Assembly (NCBI RefSeq): GCF_030686155.1
Contig: NZ_JAUPEV010000004.1
Span: forward strand, 1-64,000
Direction of reading: 5' to 3'
DNA from: Helicobacter_J cappadocius
Lineage (GTDB): Bacteria > Campylobacterota > Campylobacteria > Campylobacterales > Helicobacteraceae
DNA length: 64,000 bases
Translations under genes and position numbers: made by a program
The notes under the pieces: generated by a model
What the model was told of the DNA's origin: nothing
Database searches by the model: none
What the model saw: the letters and a program-made list of their open reading frames with translations, nothing else
In this document: positions 35,504-44,194 of the stretch, piece after piece
Position numbering within the stretch: position 1 is the first letter of the stretch
Layout: every line of letters begins with the position of its first letter

Positions 35504-37303
35504 CTATTGTTCTTTTTGGATATTTCTATCCCACCATAGATATTGAGAAAACCCATACTTTGGATTGATTGATGGCATAGCGATTTTATCCCAATAAGCA
35601 ATACGAAAACTAGGTAAGTAATAATGAGGTATCACATAAAACCCCCACAATAAAACCCTATCAAGAGCTCTAGTAATAGCTATTTGATCATTTCTATCTT
35701 GAGCTTTTAGTAACAAGTCTATGAGGTTATCTATCACAGGATCTTTTATGCCTGAATAATTTCTACTACCCTTTGTAGTCGCACTTTGACTTCCCCAAAA
35801 ATATCTCTGTTCATTTCCAGGAAACAAAGATTGCCCAATTACTGCAATAATCATATCGTAGTCAAAGTCCCTCAAGCGATTCATATACTGGCTCAAATCA
35901 ACCTTTTGAATATTCATTTTAATACCCAAAACTTTCAAATCCTGAGCATAAGAAAGTGCCAATCGTTCAAACGCTGGATTATCTAAAAGTAAGGTAAAAA
36001 CAAAAGGTCTTCCTGTTTTAAGGTTGATAAGCTGATTATTTTTCACTACCCACCCTGCTTCTTGTAAAAGTTTTTGAGCATATTTAAGATTTTCTCTCCT
36101 ATTTTCTCCAACGATTTTTCTTCCGTTGGTTGTCGGTATCAAATAGGGTTTATCAAAGATATGTGGGGCTGTTTCTTGTAATTCTTTTTTGTAATGATCT
36201 AAAATCTTAAGTTCTTTACCCTCTGGAATCCCAGAAGAAGCAAAAATAGAATTATTAAAATAGCTCTTTGTACGTTTGTATTGTGAAAAAAACAAATTCT
36301 TATTGCTCCACTCAAAATCAAAGGCATAAAACAACGCCTCTCTAACCCTGATATCCTTAAAAATATCTCGTCTTGTGTTGAAAAAAAATCCTTGCATACC
36401 GCTTGGAAGACTATGAACAATAGAAACTTTTTTAATCTTTCCTGAATCAACAGCTTTGCCCACATAACCCCTTGCCCAAACTTTAGCACTAGTCTCTATA
36501 CGCCAGTCATACTCTCCACTCAAAAATGCCCTAAGTGCAACAGTATCATCTTTATAATACTCATAAATAGAGGTATCAAAATTGAATTGTCCCACTCTAG
36601 TGGGAATATCTTTTGCCCAGTAGTTTTTATCTCGTTCATAAATAATTTCTTTGCCGACCTTGTATGATTTGATTTTATAAGGACCACTGCCTATTGGGAT
36701 CAATAATGGATTCTTTCCAAAAGAATTTTTTTCATAGTAGTGTTTGGGTAGGATCTGAAGCTGACCTAATATAAGGGCAAGTTCTCTATTTTTGGTCGTT
36801 TTGAAAGTAAATTTTATATTTTGCTTATCTAGCACTTGTGCATCTTTGACATCTGCATAATATTGCCTAAAAATTGGAGAACCTTTTTCTCTCAAAATAT
36901 CAAAACTAAACTTAACATCTTGTGCAGTTACACTCACTCCATCACTAAATTTAGCTCGTTTATCAATATGAAAAATCACATAGGAATTATCTTTAGCGAC
37001 CTCAATATCATCTGCAATCAAAGCATATTCAGCATAATCTTCATCCAAACTCTGTGCCAAAAGCGTATCATAAACAAGATCAAGCCCATCAGCAGGGGTG
37101 CCTTTAATAACAAAAGGATTCAAACTATCAAATGTGCCTAATGAATAATTTTTTATAACTCCACCTTTTGGAGCTTTTGGATTCACATAATCAAAATATT
37201 TTAATTTTGGATACTTTGCCTTCTCTCCCAAAGAAATATAAGATGCTCCATAAAAAAAATGGCTCAAGACTAAAATAAAACAAATCACTCTAAAAATCAA
37301 CAT
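35504..37303 (-). CDS. yejA: YejA-type peptide-binding protein (SBP family 5)
   Basis: 599-residue periplasmic solute-binding protein. Signal peptide residues 1-20; the mature part carries the SBP_bac_5 fold with VNPKAPKGGVIKNYSLGTFDSLNPF and a C-terminal GLI-like region typical of YejA. It presumably delivers oligopeptides or peptide conjugates to YejB/E. ATG 37303 has a TTGGGA-type site and gives a cleaner signal peptide than the start 12 codons earlier. Confidence 0.92.
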   Translation of the reverse strand: MLIFRVICFILVLSHFFYGASYISLGEKAKYPKLKYFDYVNPKAPKGGVIKNYSLGTFDSLNPFVIKGTPADGLDLVYDTLLAQSLDEDYAEYALIADDIEVAKDNSYVIFHIDKRAKFSDGVSVTAQDVKFSFDILREKGSPIFRQYYADVKDAQVLDKQNIKFTFKTTKNRELALILGQLQILPKHYYEKNSFGKNPLLIPIGSGPYKIKSYKVGKEIIYERDKNYWAKDIPTRVGQFNFDTSIYEYYKDDTVALRAFLSGEYDWRIETSAKVWARGYVGKAVDSGKIKKVSIVHSLPSGMQGFFFNTRRDIFKDIRVREALFYAFDFEWSNKNLFFSQYKRTKSYFNNSIFASSGIPEGKELKILDHYKKELQETAPHIFDKPYLIPTTNGRKIVGENRRENLKYAQKLLQEAGWVVKNNQLINLKTGRPFVFTLLLDNPAFERLALSYAQDLKVLGIKMNIQKVDLSQYMNRLRDFDYDMIIAVIGQSLFPGNEQRYFWGSQSATTKGSRNYSGIKDPVIDNLIDLLLKAQDRNDQIAITRALDRVLLWGFYVIPHYYLPSFRIAYWDKIAMPSINPKYGFSQYLWWDRNIQKEQ

Positions 37304-37324
37304 TCCCAATCCCAAAAAAAATTT

Positions 37325-37357
37325 AAAAAGTAAATACACATTATGTATTTACTTTTT
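37325..37357. repeat. Perfect inverted repeat, 14-bp arms, in the yejA / yedE divergent region
   Basis: AAAAAGTAAATACA (37325-37338) and TGTATTTACTTTTT (37344-37357) are exact complements around a 5-base CATTA. It lies 22-54 bases upstream of yejA and about 130 bases upstream of the oppositely oriented transporter gene. Since no gene runs into it, it is more likely an operator or a leader attenuator than an end-of-gene terminator. Confidence 0.85.
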
Positions 37358-37448
37358 TTGTCTAAAATGACGCCCCTTAAATCTATGGTTCTAAATCCAT
37401 AAACCAAAAATATGTTACGCCCAAAAACTATAAAATTAGGCTGAAATC

Positions 37449-37457
37449 TTAGTATAA
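37449..37457 (+). promoter_or_regulatory. Candidate -10 box of the YeeE/YedE-TusA operon
   Basis: TAGTATAAA about 30 bases upstream of the ATG at 37487, with AAGGA at 37478-37482. No -35 box is clear. Confidence 0.4.
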
Positions 37458-37486
37458 AACAAATAATATTAGACAACAAGGAAATA

Positions 37487-38533
37487 ATGAAAATGCTTAT
37501 AACAGGTATGATTTGTGGAATTTTATTAGGCTTTGTTTTACAAAGAGGTCGTTTTTGTGTAGTGGGTGCTTATAGAGATATTATACTTTCCAAAAAATTT
37601 ACTGTATTTGTAGCTATTTTTATTGCTATTTTTATTCAAAGTGTGGGTGTATTTTTGCTTGAAAATAGCGGTATTATAAAAGTCAATCACGAACCTTTTT
37701 TCTGGCTTGCGACCATACTTGGTGGTATTGTTTTTGGTTTTGGGATGGTTTTAGCAGGTGGATGTGCTACTGGCACTTGGTATCGATCAGGAGAGGGGCT
37801 TATTGGAAGCTATATTGCCTTGTTGTTTTATATGCTAGGGGCTGCAATGGTTAAGTTTGGTGTTTTAAAACCTATAAATGAAAATCTCAAAAGCTATCAG
37901 ATACAGGATTCTACTATATATCAAAGTTTGGGCGTATCACCACTTGTGTTGATTGTGATTTTATTCTTTATCGTTTGTCTGCTGGTTTATAGAGAATTAA
38001 AAAAACCAAAGCTTAAAATAGCTAGACTCTCTGCTAAAAAAACAGGTATTTCTCACTGGCTTTTTGAAAAATCTTGGCATCCTTTTGTTAGTGCAATTCT
38101 CGTGGGCTTGATTGCGATTTTAGCGTGGCCATTAAGCTATGCTACTGGAAGAGAGTTTGGTTTGGGAATTACAACTCCTTCTGCAAATATCATAGGATTT
38201 CTCACTGCAGGAAATATTGATTTGATTGACTGGGGGGTATTTTTAGTTTTAGGGATTTTTATTGGAAGTTTTATAGCCGCAAAAGGATCTAATGAATTCA
38301 AATTCAGACTCCCTGATAAAAAAACACTAGGACAAAATGCTTTTGGTGGTCTTTTAATGGGATTTGGAGCCTCTTTAGCTGGAGGATGCACTATAGGAAA
38401 TGGTCTTGTGGAAACAGCCATTTTTTCCTACCAAGGCTGGGTAGCCATGCTATGCTTTTTTATAGGAAGTTCTATAGCAACCTATGTAATGATTATCAGA
38501 CCGTCTAAATTGGCTTTAAAAACAAAATCATAA
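37487..38533 (+). CDS. YeeE/YedE family sulfur (thiosulfate-type) transporter
   Basis: 348-residue membrane protein with two sulfur-transport half-domains. The hallmark GGIVFGFGMVLAGGCATGTWYR in the first half and GGLLMGFGASLAGGCTIGNG in the second carry the conserved pore cysteines (AGGC). About ten transmembrane helices. Family members import thiosulfate or selenium/sulfur species. The TusA-like gene begins 9 bases after the stop, matching known YeeE-TusA (YedE-YedF) pairs. Confidence 0.9.
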   Translation: MKMLITGMICGILLGFVLQRGRFCVVGAYRDIILSKKFTVFVAIFIAIFIQSVGVFLLENSGIIKVNHEPFFWLATILGGIVFGFGMVLAGGCATGTWYRSGEGLIGSYIALLFYMLGAAMVKFGVLKPINENLKSYQIQDSTIYQSLGVSPLVLIVILFFIVCLLVYRELKKPKLKIARLSAKKTGISHWLFEKSWHPFVSAILVGLIAILAWPLSYATGREFGLGITTPSANIIGFLTAGNIDLIDWGVFLVLGIFIGSFIAAKGSNEFKFRLPDKKTLGQNAFGGLLMGFGASLAGGCTIGNGLVETAIFSYQGWVAMLCFFIGSSIATYVMIIRPSKLALKTKS

Positions 38534-38542
38534 AGGAAAAAA

Positions 38543-38770
38543 ATGGCAAAAATACTACAAACCAATGGACTTGTGTGCCCCTTTCCTCTAGTGGAAGCAA
38601 AACAAGCAATGCAAGAGCTACAAATCGGAGAAGAGCTGATTATTCACTTTGATTGCACACAAGCAACTCAAAGCATCCCTGAATGGGCAGCAGAAGAAGG
38701 GTATAAAGTAGGAGAATTCTCCCAAGTAGGAGATGCAGAGTGGAAGATCTCTGTATTTAAAACAAAATAA
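38543..38770 (+). CDS. TusA/YedF-like sulfurtransferase
   Basis: 75-residue TusA-fold protein with the cysteine motif LVCPFPLVEAKQAM (Cys12). Passes a persulfide-type sulfur from the transporter into the cell's sulfur or thio-modification pathways. Short gap to the YeeE gene implies co-transcription and physical coupling. Length is normal. It is convergent with trpS, separated by 3 bases. Confidence 0.92.
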   Translation: MAKILQTNGLVCPFPLVEAKQAMQELQIGEELIIHFDCTQATQSIPEWAAEEGYKVGEFSQVGDAEWKISVFKTK

Positions 38771-38773
38771 CCC

Positions 38774-39760
38774 TTAAACTAACCCCACAAGTTCTTTTGC
38801 CTTCTGGTAGGTCTTTGAGGCTATGGGACGGACTTTATCTGCTCCTTCTTGGAGTATTTTCTCTATATAACCTTTTTGGTTGCTGATTTGTTCATATTTT
38901 TCCCTGATAGGTCTAAGCGATTCTATAATAACTTCAGCTACAGCAACTTTGAATTCCCCATAACCCTTACCCTCAAATTCTTTTTCAATAGCTTCTCTTG
39001 TTTGATGTGTTAAAACCTCATAAATACTAAGTAAATTATACAACCCTTCTCTATTTTCATCAAAAACGATTGAGGTTTGGGAATCCGTCGTGGCCTTTTT
39101 GATTTTTCTCATTATCACATCTGGGGCATCCAATAAAAATATTGCATGATTTGCACCCTTTGAAGATTTACTCATTTTGGTCGTAGGATCATCTAGTCCC
39201 ATTACTCTAGATCCGGTTTTTGGAATCATAGGTTCTGGGATTTTAAAACATTCACCAAAATCACGATTAAATCTTTGAGCAATATTTCTTGTAAGTTCTA
39301 AATGTTGTTTTTGATCTTCGCCTACTGGAACACCATCGGCTTGATAGAGCAATATATCTGCTGCCATCAAAACAGGATAATTAAATAAACCCACATTGAT
39401 GTTCTTTGGATTTTTTGCAGACTTATCTTTGAATTGCGTCATTCGATTCATCTCTCCCATAGAAACATTACAATCAAATATCCAAGAAAGAGCTGGATGT
39501 TCATCTATCTCGCTCTGAATAAAAAGATTTGATTTTTTCATATCTATTCCACAAGCTAAAAGCATAGCGGTAAGTTCGTAAGTATTTTCTTTGAGTTCTT
39601 TTGGATTTTGCGTTGTTGTAATAGCATGAGAATTTACCACACAAAAAATATTTTCATACTCATCTTGAGAATCTACCCAATTTTTCACCGCTCCTAAGTA
39701 GTTTCCCAAATGAATTTGACCTGTTGGCTGAATTCCTGAAAACACTCTTTTTTTTATCAT
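38774..39760 (-). CDS. trpS: Tryptophan--tRNA ligase
   Basis: 328-residue class I aminoacyl-tRNA synthetase charging tRNA-Trp. HIGH-type motif QPTGQIHLGNYLG near residue 13 and KMSKS motif in TTKMSKSSKG are both intact. ATG 39760 follows a GGAGG site; the frame runs 19 codons further upstream without homology. It is divergent from the Lpp20-type lipoprotein gene across a 200-base region with a symmetric inverted repeat. Confidence 0.95.
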   Translation of the reverse strand: MIKKRVFSGIQPTGQIHLGNYLGAVKNWVDSQDEYENIFCVVNSHAITTTQNPKELKENTYELTAMLLACGIDMKKSNLFIQSEIDEHPALSWIFDCNVSMGEMNRMTQFKDKSAKNPKNINVGLFNYPVLMAADILLYQADGVPVGEDQKQHLELTRNIAQRFNRDFGECFKIPEPMIPKTGSRVMGLDDPTTKMSKSSKGANHAIFLLDAPDVIMRKIKKATTDSQTSIVFDENREGLYNLLSIYEVLTHQTREAIEKEFEGKGYGEFKVAVAEVIIESLRPIREKYEQISNQKGYIEKILQEGADKVRPIASKTYQKAKELVGLV

Positions 39761-39848
39761 AGGCAAACCTCCCAAGCATAAAATTTTAAAAACTAAATTA
39801 TACACTCCAAACCACACAAATTCAAAAAAACTACCAGAAAATAAAAAA

Positions 39849-39891
39849 TATAATTGTTTTTATTGCATTCTGTGAAAAAAACAATTATAAT
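39849..39891. promoter_or_regulatory. Symmetric divergent promoter region between trpS and the lipoprotein gene
   Basis: TATAATTGTTTTT (39849-39861) and AAAAACAATTATA (39877-39889) form perfect 13-bp arms. A sigma-70 promoter for the lipoprotein gene (TTGCAT at 39863-39868, 17 bases, TATAAT at 39886-39891) lies across the right arm; the left arm offers a TATA-rich -10-like element toward trpS. Confidence 0.55.
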
Positions 39892-39964
39892 GACAAAGAT
39901 TTTTAGTTTGACAATATCATTTTCATATTCCAAACTAAAGCAAATTCACAAAAAAGGCAAAATA

Positions 39965-40504
39965 ATGAAAAAAGCTTACTTTCTTAGCATTCTGGTACTT
40001 ATCGCTATCTTTGCAGGTTGTGCTAGTAAAGGCGAACAATTAGGAAATGTTTCCGCATATGGTTTAGAAGATGCTCCTGATTGGGTTTTAAATAGCGATA
40101 AAGAACTTTTAAGCGCTACAGCAAGTGCAAAAATCAAAAATAACAATGTTGGTTTTGCAACTACACAGGCTACAAATACAGCTAGAGCAGAGATAGCTAG
40201 TCAAATAGCTACACAGATTGAGAGCAAATACAAAGAACTTACTACTAGCAATGAAGATGATGTATCTCAGGAAGTTGTCCAAGCAATTAGAAATAGTGTA
40301 AATACAACACTTTCTGGATCAAAGCGAGTTAAAACATGGATAAGCAAAGATGGCACTATTTGGGTGCTTGTAAAAGTAGATAAACTCGATACAAAGCTTT
40401 TAGAAGAAAATCTAGCTAAAAGTAAATCAGTTGATAAAGCAGCTGCAAAAGCACTTTCTGAAGCTGTAGATGAAATCATAGATGGTAAAAAATCAACCAA
40501 CTAA
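39965..40504 (+). CDS. LPP20-family lipoprotein
   Basis: 179-residue lipoprotein with a signal ending in a lipobox (IFAGC, Cys near residue 19). The mature part has the LPP20 domain: APDWV near the start, ATTQATNTARAEIASQI and a C-terminal WVLVKVDK segment. Related to Lpp20 (HP1456) of H. pylori, an outer-membrane lipoprotein. ATG 39965 has AAAGG upstream and gives a proper lipoprotein signal; the frame extends upstream without one. Confidence 0.85.
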   Translation: MKKAYFLSILVLIAIFAGCASKGEQLGNVSAYGLEDAPDWVLNSDKELLSATASAKIKNNNVGFATTQATNTARAEIASQIATQIESKYKELTTSNEDDVSQEVVQAIRNSVNTTLSGSKRVKTWISKDGTIWVLVKVDKLDTKLLEENLAKSKSVDKAAAKALSEAVDEIIDGKKSTN

Positions 40505-40521
40505 AAAGAAGATTTTTAGTT
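40499..40521. terminator. Bidirectional terminator between lipoprotein and methyltransferase genes
   Basis: AACTAAAAA and TTTTTAGTT form perfect 9-bp arms around GAAGA at the junction of two convergent genes. The A/T-rich ends supply a U-run in either direction. Confidence 0.6.
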
Positions 40522-41248
40522 ATCTAAAACTAAATTTTGATACCCCTGCAAACATCAGAACTTCATATTCTATCTTTGCAAAGGGGATATTGTTTCTAAA
40601 ATATCTAGCTTGAGAAAAATTCAAAACTCCTCCACCTAGAAGTCCAGATTCTTTTAGATGTCCCAAAAAATCTTGTCTGTTAGTGAAATTTCGCTCTAGT
40701 TTTTCTATCCATATCTTTCCATTAAAGTACTTCTGCAGAATAGATTCTAGGCACTTTTTATCTCTCAATGGAGAAGATGTCCCTAAAAAACGATGGACAG
40801 AATCTAAACTTTTGTTTGTATGAATAGCAAATCGAACCATATGAGAAGATTTTGCAATTTTATACATCACAGAATCCAAATCCTGTGCCCATTGTAAAGA
40901 AGATGCTGCAAAAACAACATCATACTTATCAAAAACAAATTCCTCAAAATCTTCGCAAATCAGTTCTATATGGGGAATATATTTTGTTTTTTTTGGATGC
41001 TGAGAAATCATCTCATGTGCAATATCTAAAGCATAAAATTTATCTACCTTTATCCCTAGTTTATCTATCTCTAACGCCACAGCCCCACATCCACAACCTA
41101 TATCCATTACCCTATGAATACTTGTAAAATCGCACGAAGCAAGTAGCATCTGAACAATTTGCGATTGGATCAATGATGATTGCTTGTATGAATGAGCTTG
41201 TTTTGCAAAAGAATTTAGTTTCTTCTTGTTTTTTATTCTGACTATCAT
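40520..41248 (-). CDS. SAM-dependent methyltransferase, BioC-like
   Basis: 242-residue class I methyltransferase. It shows the start FAKQAHSYKQSSLIQSQIV, the SAM motif MDIGCGCGAVALEI and the BioC-like ASSLQWAQD. It probably methylates malonyl-ACP in biotin synthesis, but general methyltransferase similarity means the substrate is uncertain. It is divergent from secG. Confidence 0.7.
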   Translation of the reverse strand: MIVRIKNKKKLNSFAKQAHSYKQSSLIQSQIVQMLLASCDFTSIHRVMDIGCGCGAVALEIDKLGIKVDKFYALDIAHEMISQHPKKTKYIPHIELICEDFEEFVFDKYDVVFAASSLQWAQDLDSVMYKIAKSSHMVRFAIHTNKSLDSVHRFLGTSSPLRDKKCLESILQKYFNGKIWIEKLERNFTNRQDFLGHLKESGLLGGGVLNFSQARYFRNNIPFAKIEYEVLMFAGVSKFSFR

Positions 41249-41283
41249 TTTGTAATTTTATATTGTAATCAATAAAGTTTTGG

Positions 41284-41289
41284 TAAAAT
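41284..41289 (+). promoter_or_regulatory. -10 box of secG operon
   Basis: TAAAAT in GGTAAAATCAC, 35 bases before the secG ATG, followed by a GGAG ribosome binding site. Confidence 0.4.
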
Positions 41290-41323
41290 CACATTCTAAA
41301 TAACACTGATTTGGAGAATTTTA

Positions 41324-41677
41324 ATGATCAACGCACTCCTTGTGATTCAAATAATTTTGGCAGTTTTAATTGTTACTGTCGTATTGCTACAAAAAAGCTC
41401 AAGCATAGGTCTTGGAGTGTATAGCGGGAGTAATGATTCAGTTTTTGGAGCAAAAGGTCCAGCTGGTTTTATGGCAAAAGTAACGATGTTTTTGGGTCTT
41501 TTGTTTTTAATTAACACCATCTCACTAGGTTATATCTATAACAAATCCCACAATAAAAGCATCCTAGATAATCATAATACAAAGTCTTTAGTCCCTGCTG
41601 CACCGCTAAATACGCTAGAGCCAGTCAAGCCTATTGCACCCTTAGCACCCAATATTCCAGCACAAGAAACAAAATAA
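41324..41677 (+). CDS. secG: Preprotein translocase subunit SecG
   Basis: 117-residue protein with two transmembrane helices (about 3-21 and 48-70) joined by the conserved LLQKSSSIGLGVYSGSNDSVFGAKGPAGFM loop region, followed by a Pro/Ala-rich tail. Part of the SecYEG channel. frr starts 12 bases after its stop and pyrE follows, a gene order common in Campylobacterota. Confidence 0.94.
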   Translation: MINALLVIQIILAVLIVTVVLLQKSSSIGLGVYSGSNDSVFGAKGPAGFMAKVTMFLGLLFLINTISLGYIYNKSHNKSILDNHNTKSLVPAAPLNTLEPVKPIAPLAPNIPAQETK

Positions 41678-41689
41678 AGGATAAGGAAA

Positions 41690-42247
41690 ATGCTAAAAGA
41701 CGTTTATACATATACCAAATCCCATATGGAAAAAACATTAGAAGCACTTCATAGGGACTTTGGTACACTTAGAAGCGGAAAAGTGTCTATAAATATACTA
41801 GATAATATTAGAGTTAGCTACTATGATACCCCTACCCCTTTAAATCAAGTCGGTTCAGTTATAGCACAAGATGCGACAACCATTGTTATCAACCCTTGGG
41901 AAAAAAACCTTCTAAAAGAAATTGAAAGGGCAATACAGGAAGCAAATATAGGCGTAAATCCAAATTCTGATGGAGATTCAATTAAATTATTTTTTCCTCC
42001 AATGACCCAAGAGCAAAGAAAAGAAATTGCCAAAGAGGCAAAATCTATGGGTGAAAAAGCAAAAATAGCAATAAGAAATATCAGACAAGATGCAAACAAT
42101 CAAATAAAGAAGCTAGAAAAAGACAAAAACATCACAGAAGATGAAAGCAAAAAAGGTTTTGATGAAATACAAAAATACACTGATGAGTATGTAAAAAAAA
42201 TAGATGAGATAACAAAACGTAAAGAAGAAGATGTAATGAAGGTATAA
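41690..42247 (+). CDS. frr: Ribosome-recycling factor
   Basis: 185-residue RRF. Two-domain tRNA-mimic with HRDFGTLRSGKVSINILDNI, the PTPLNQVGSV segment, and INPWEKNLLKEIERAI. Splits post-termination ribosomes with EF-G. Standard length. Confidence 0.97.
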   Translation: MLKDVYTYTKSHMEKTLEALHRDFGTLRSGKVSINILDNIRVSYYDTPTPLNQVGSVIAQDATTIVINPWEKNLLKEIERAIQEANIGVNPNSDGDSIKLFFPPMTQEQRKEIAKEAKSMGEKAKIAIRNIRQDANNQIKKLEKDKNITEDESKKGFDEIQKYTDEYVKKIDEITKRKEEDVMKV

Positions 42248-42288
42248 ACCAATTATTTTACAAAAAGATAAACTTCAAAGGGAAATCT

Positions 42289-42903
42289 ATGGATATTGAT
42301 ATTAGAAAATACTATATGGATGCCGATGCTCTCCTTCAAGGACATTTTCTCCTCAGTAGCGGTAATCATTCTGACCATTATCTGCAATCAGCAAAGGTGC
42401 TAGAAAAACCAGATGTAGCACAAACCCTAGCAGAAGCATTAAGCAATCAAATAAAAGATTATGGATTAGTTGTAGATTGTGTCTGTTCTCCTGCACTTGG
42501 TGGAATTCTTGCAGGGTATGAACTCGCCAGAGCACTTGGTGTAAGATTTATTTTTACAGAACGTATTGAAGGTGTAATGACCTTGCGAAGAGGTTTTGAA
42601 GTCAAACCAAATGAAAAAGTTCTTATTTGCGAAGATATTATCACAACAGGGGGTTCTGCACTTGAAGCAGCTCAATGTATCCAAGCACAAAACGGAGAGG
42701 TTGTTGCTTATGCAGGACTTGCTAATAGGGGATTTTGTAAAAGAGTTGGATCTAACTTACAGAGAAAACCCGAATCCAAACTTCCTGAAAATGTACCTTT
42801 GTTTGCATTAGAAGATTTTATTTTCAATATGTATGATCCAAAAGATTGTCCTTTGTGTAAAGATGGAAGTAAGGCAATTAAACCCGGCAGTAGAGGAAAC
42901 TAG
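42289..42903 (+). CDS. pyrE: Orotate phosphoribosyltransferase
   Basis: 204-residue pyrimidine synthesis enzyme that converts orotate and PRPP to OMP. PRPP-binding motif VLICEDIITTGGSALEA and the GHFLLSSGNHSDHYLQSAKV segment are clear. The C-terminus has a Cys pair (CPLC) of the longer Campylobacterota form. It is 42 bases after frr and 9 before the RDD gene. Confidence 0.94.
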   Translation: MDIDIRKYYMDADALLQGHFLLSSGNHSDHYLQSAKVLEKPDVAQTLAEALSNQIKDYGLVVDCVCSPALGGILAGYELARALGVRFIFTERIEGVMTLRRGFEVKPNEKVLICEDIITTGGSALEAAQCIQAQNGEVVAYAGLANRGFCKRVGSNLQRKPESKLPENVPLFALEDFIFNMYDPKDCPLCKDGSKAIKPGSRGN

Positions 42904-42911
42904 GATATATC

Positions 42912-43418
42912 TTGAGTTCAAAGTATCGATGGCGAAAAATCAAAAATCAAAAAAATATCTCACAAACTCCTAGTTTGGATAAAAAATCTCCTATTATACA
43001 GACCCTAAAGGAAACTTATGCCTTTGCTAGAATTAAGGCTTTTATTACAGATATGTTTATGATTTATACTCCTATTCTTTACATTATCACCTATTTTGTA
43101 TTAGGCAGTGCAGAAAAATTTCGGCATGATCAAAAAAGTATTTTTGCTTGTGTGCTGCTATATGGGATTATTTCTGCACTATTTATCTCACTATCCTCTC
43201 AAACTCCTGGTTTTAGATATATGCAATTAGCTATCATAAGAGATAATGGAAGAAAAGTAGGATTTTTTAGAGCCCTGATAAGATTTTTTATCTGGATATT
43301 TGGAATAGCAATTTTTGTGGGTATTCTCACTCCTTTTTTTCGAAAAGATAAAAAATGCCTTCATGATATTCTTTGCAGTACAACCATTGTAAAAAAACCT
43401 TCTATCATTAAAAAATGA
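42912..43418 (+). CDS. RDD family membrane protein
   Basis: 168-residue protein with three or four transmembrane helices. The RDD hallmark is seen as ARIKAFITDMFMIYTPIL (Arg, Asp, Asp positions) and the SSQTPGFRYMQLAII loop. Function unknown; relatives have been linked to ion exchange. TTG start directly after a GGAT site. It closes the secG-frr-pyrE cluster. Confidence 0.82.
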   Translation: MSSKYRWRKIKNQKNISQTPSLDKKSPIIQTLKETYAFARIKAFITDMFMIYTPILYIITYFVLGSAEKFRHDQKSIFACVLLYGIISALFISLSSQTPGFRYMQLAIIRDNGRKVGFFRALIRFFIWIFGIAIFVGILTPFFRKDKKCLHDILCSTTIVKKPSIIKK

Positions 43419-43465
43419 CTACTCATTTTTGGAGATTATTAATTGATACTTAAAAATAAATTAGC

Positions 43466-43471
43466 TAGAAT
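43466..43471 (+). promoter_or_regulatory. -10 box of atpB
   Basis: TAGAAT 39 bases ahead of the atpB ATG at 43505. Confidence 0.35.
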
Positions 43472-43504
43472 ATCCCTATCAAAAACAACTAAATGAGGTT
43501 TCAT

Positions 43505-44191
43505 ATGGAACACAGACTTTTCACATTTGCAGGTTTAATCAACCCCGATCACGATTTTATTATTGGTTTTTATACCATTTTATGTGCGATTATCACGATA
43601 GCTACAGCCAAACTAGCTACCACTAGAATGAAGGTTGTTCCTTCTGGGATTCAAAATCTATATGAAACTGTTATTGGTGGTATGTTGCTTATCGCAAAAG
43701 ATGTTATTGGTGAAAAACTTGCTAGAAAATATTTTCCACTCGCAGGAACAATTGGAATCTATGTATTCTTCTGCAATATGATAGGTATTATACCTGGATT
43801 TGAAGCCCCTACTTCTAGTTGGAGTTTTACGCTTGTTTTGGCATTGGTTGTATTTTTCTATTATCATTATGAAGGCATCAAAGCTCAGGGTGTTTTTCAC
43901 TATATAGTCCATTTTATGGGTCCTGTAAAGTGGCTTTCTCCTCTAATGTTTCCTATTGAGATCATCTCTCATCTTTCTCGTATCATATCCTTATCTTTCA
44001 GACTTTTTGGAAACATCAAAGGCGATGATATGTTTTTGTTAGTTATGCTAATGCTCGTACCATGGATTATTCCTATCGCACCTTTTGCAATCCTCATTTT
44101 TATGGGTGTTCTTCAGGCATTTGTATTTATGATACTAACTTATGTTTATCTTGCTGGAGCAGTCTTAGTTGAAGAGCAAGATTATTTATAA
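43505..44191 (+). CDS. atpB: F0F1 ATP synthase subunit a
   Basis: 228-residue channel subunit with five or six transmembrane helices. The essential Arg lies in SLSFRLFGNIKGDDMFLL; GIIPGFEAPTS is also typical. ATG 43505 has GAGG six bases upstream, giving the usual HRLFTFAG start. As in other Campylobacterota, atpB is away from the main ATPase gene cluster, which is not in this window. Confidence 0.95.
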   Translation: MEHRLFTFAGLINPDHDFIIGFYTILCAIITIATAKLATTRMKVVPSGIQNLYETVIGGMLLIAKDVIGEKLARKYFPLAGTIGIYVFFCNMIGIIPGFEAPTSSWSFTLVLALVVFFYYHYEGIKAQGVFHYIVHFMGPVKWLSPLMFPIEIISHLSRIISLSFRLFGNIKGDDMFLLVMLMLVPWIIPIAPFAILIFMGVLQAFVFMILTYVYLAGAVLVEEQDYL

Positions 44192-44194
44192 TTT

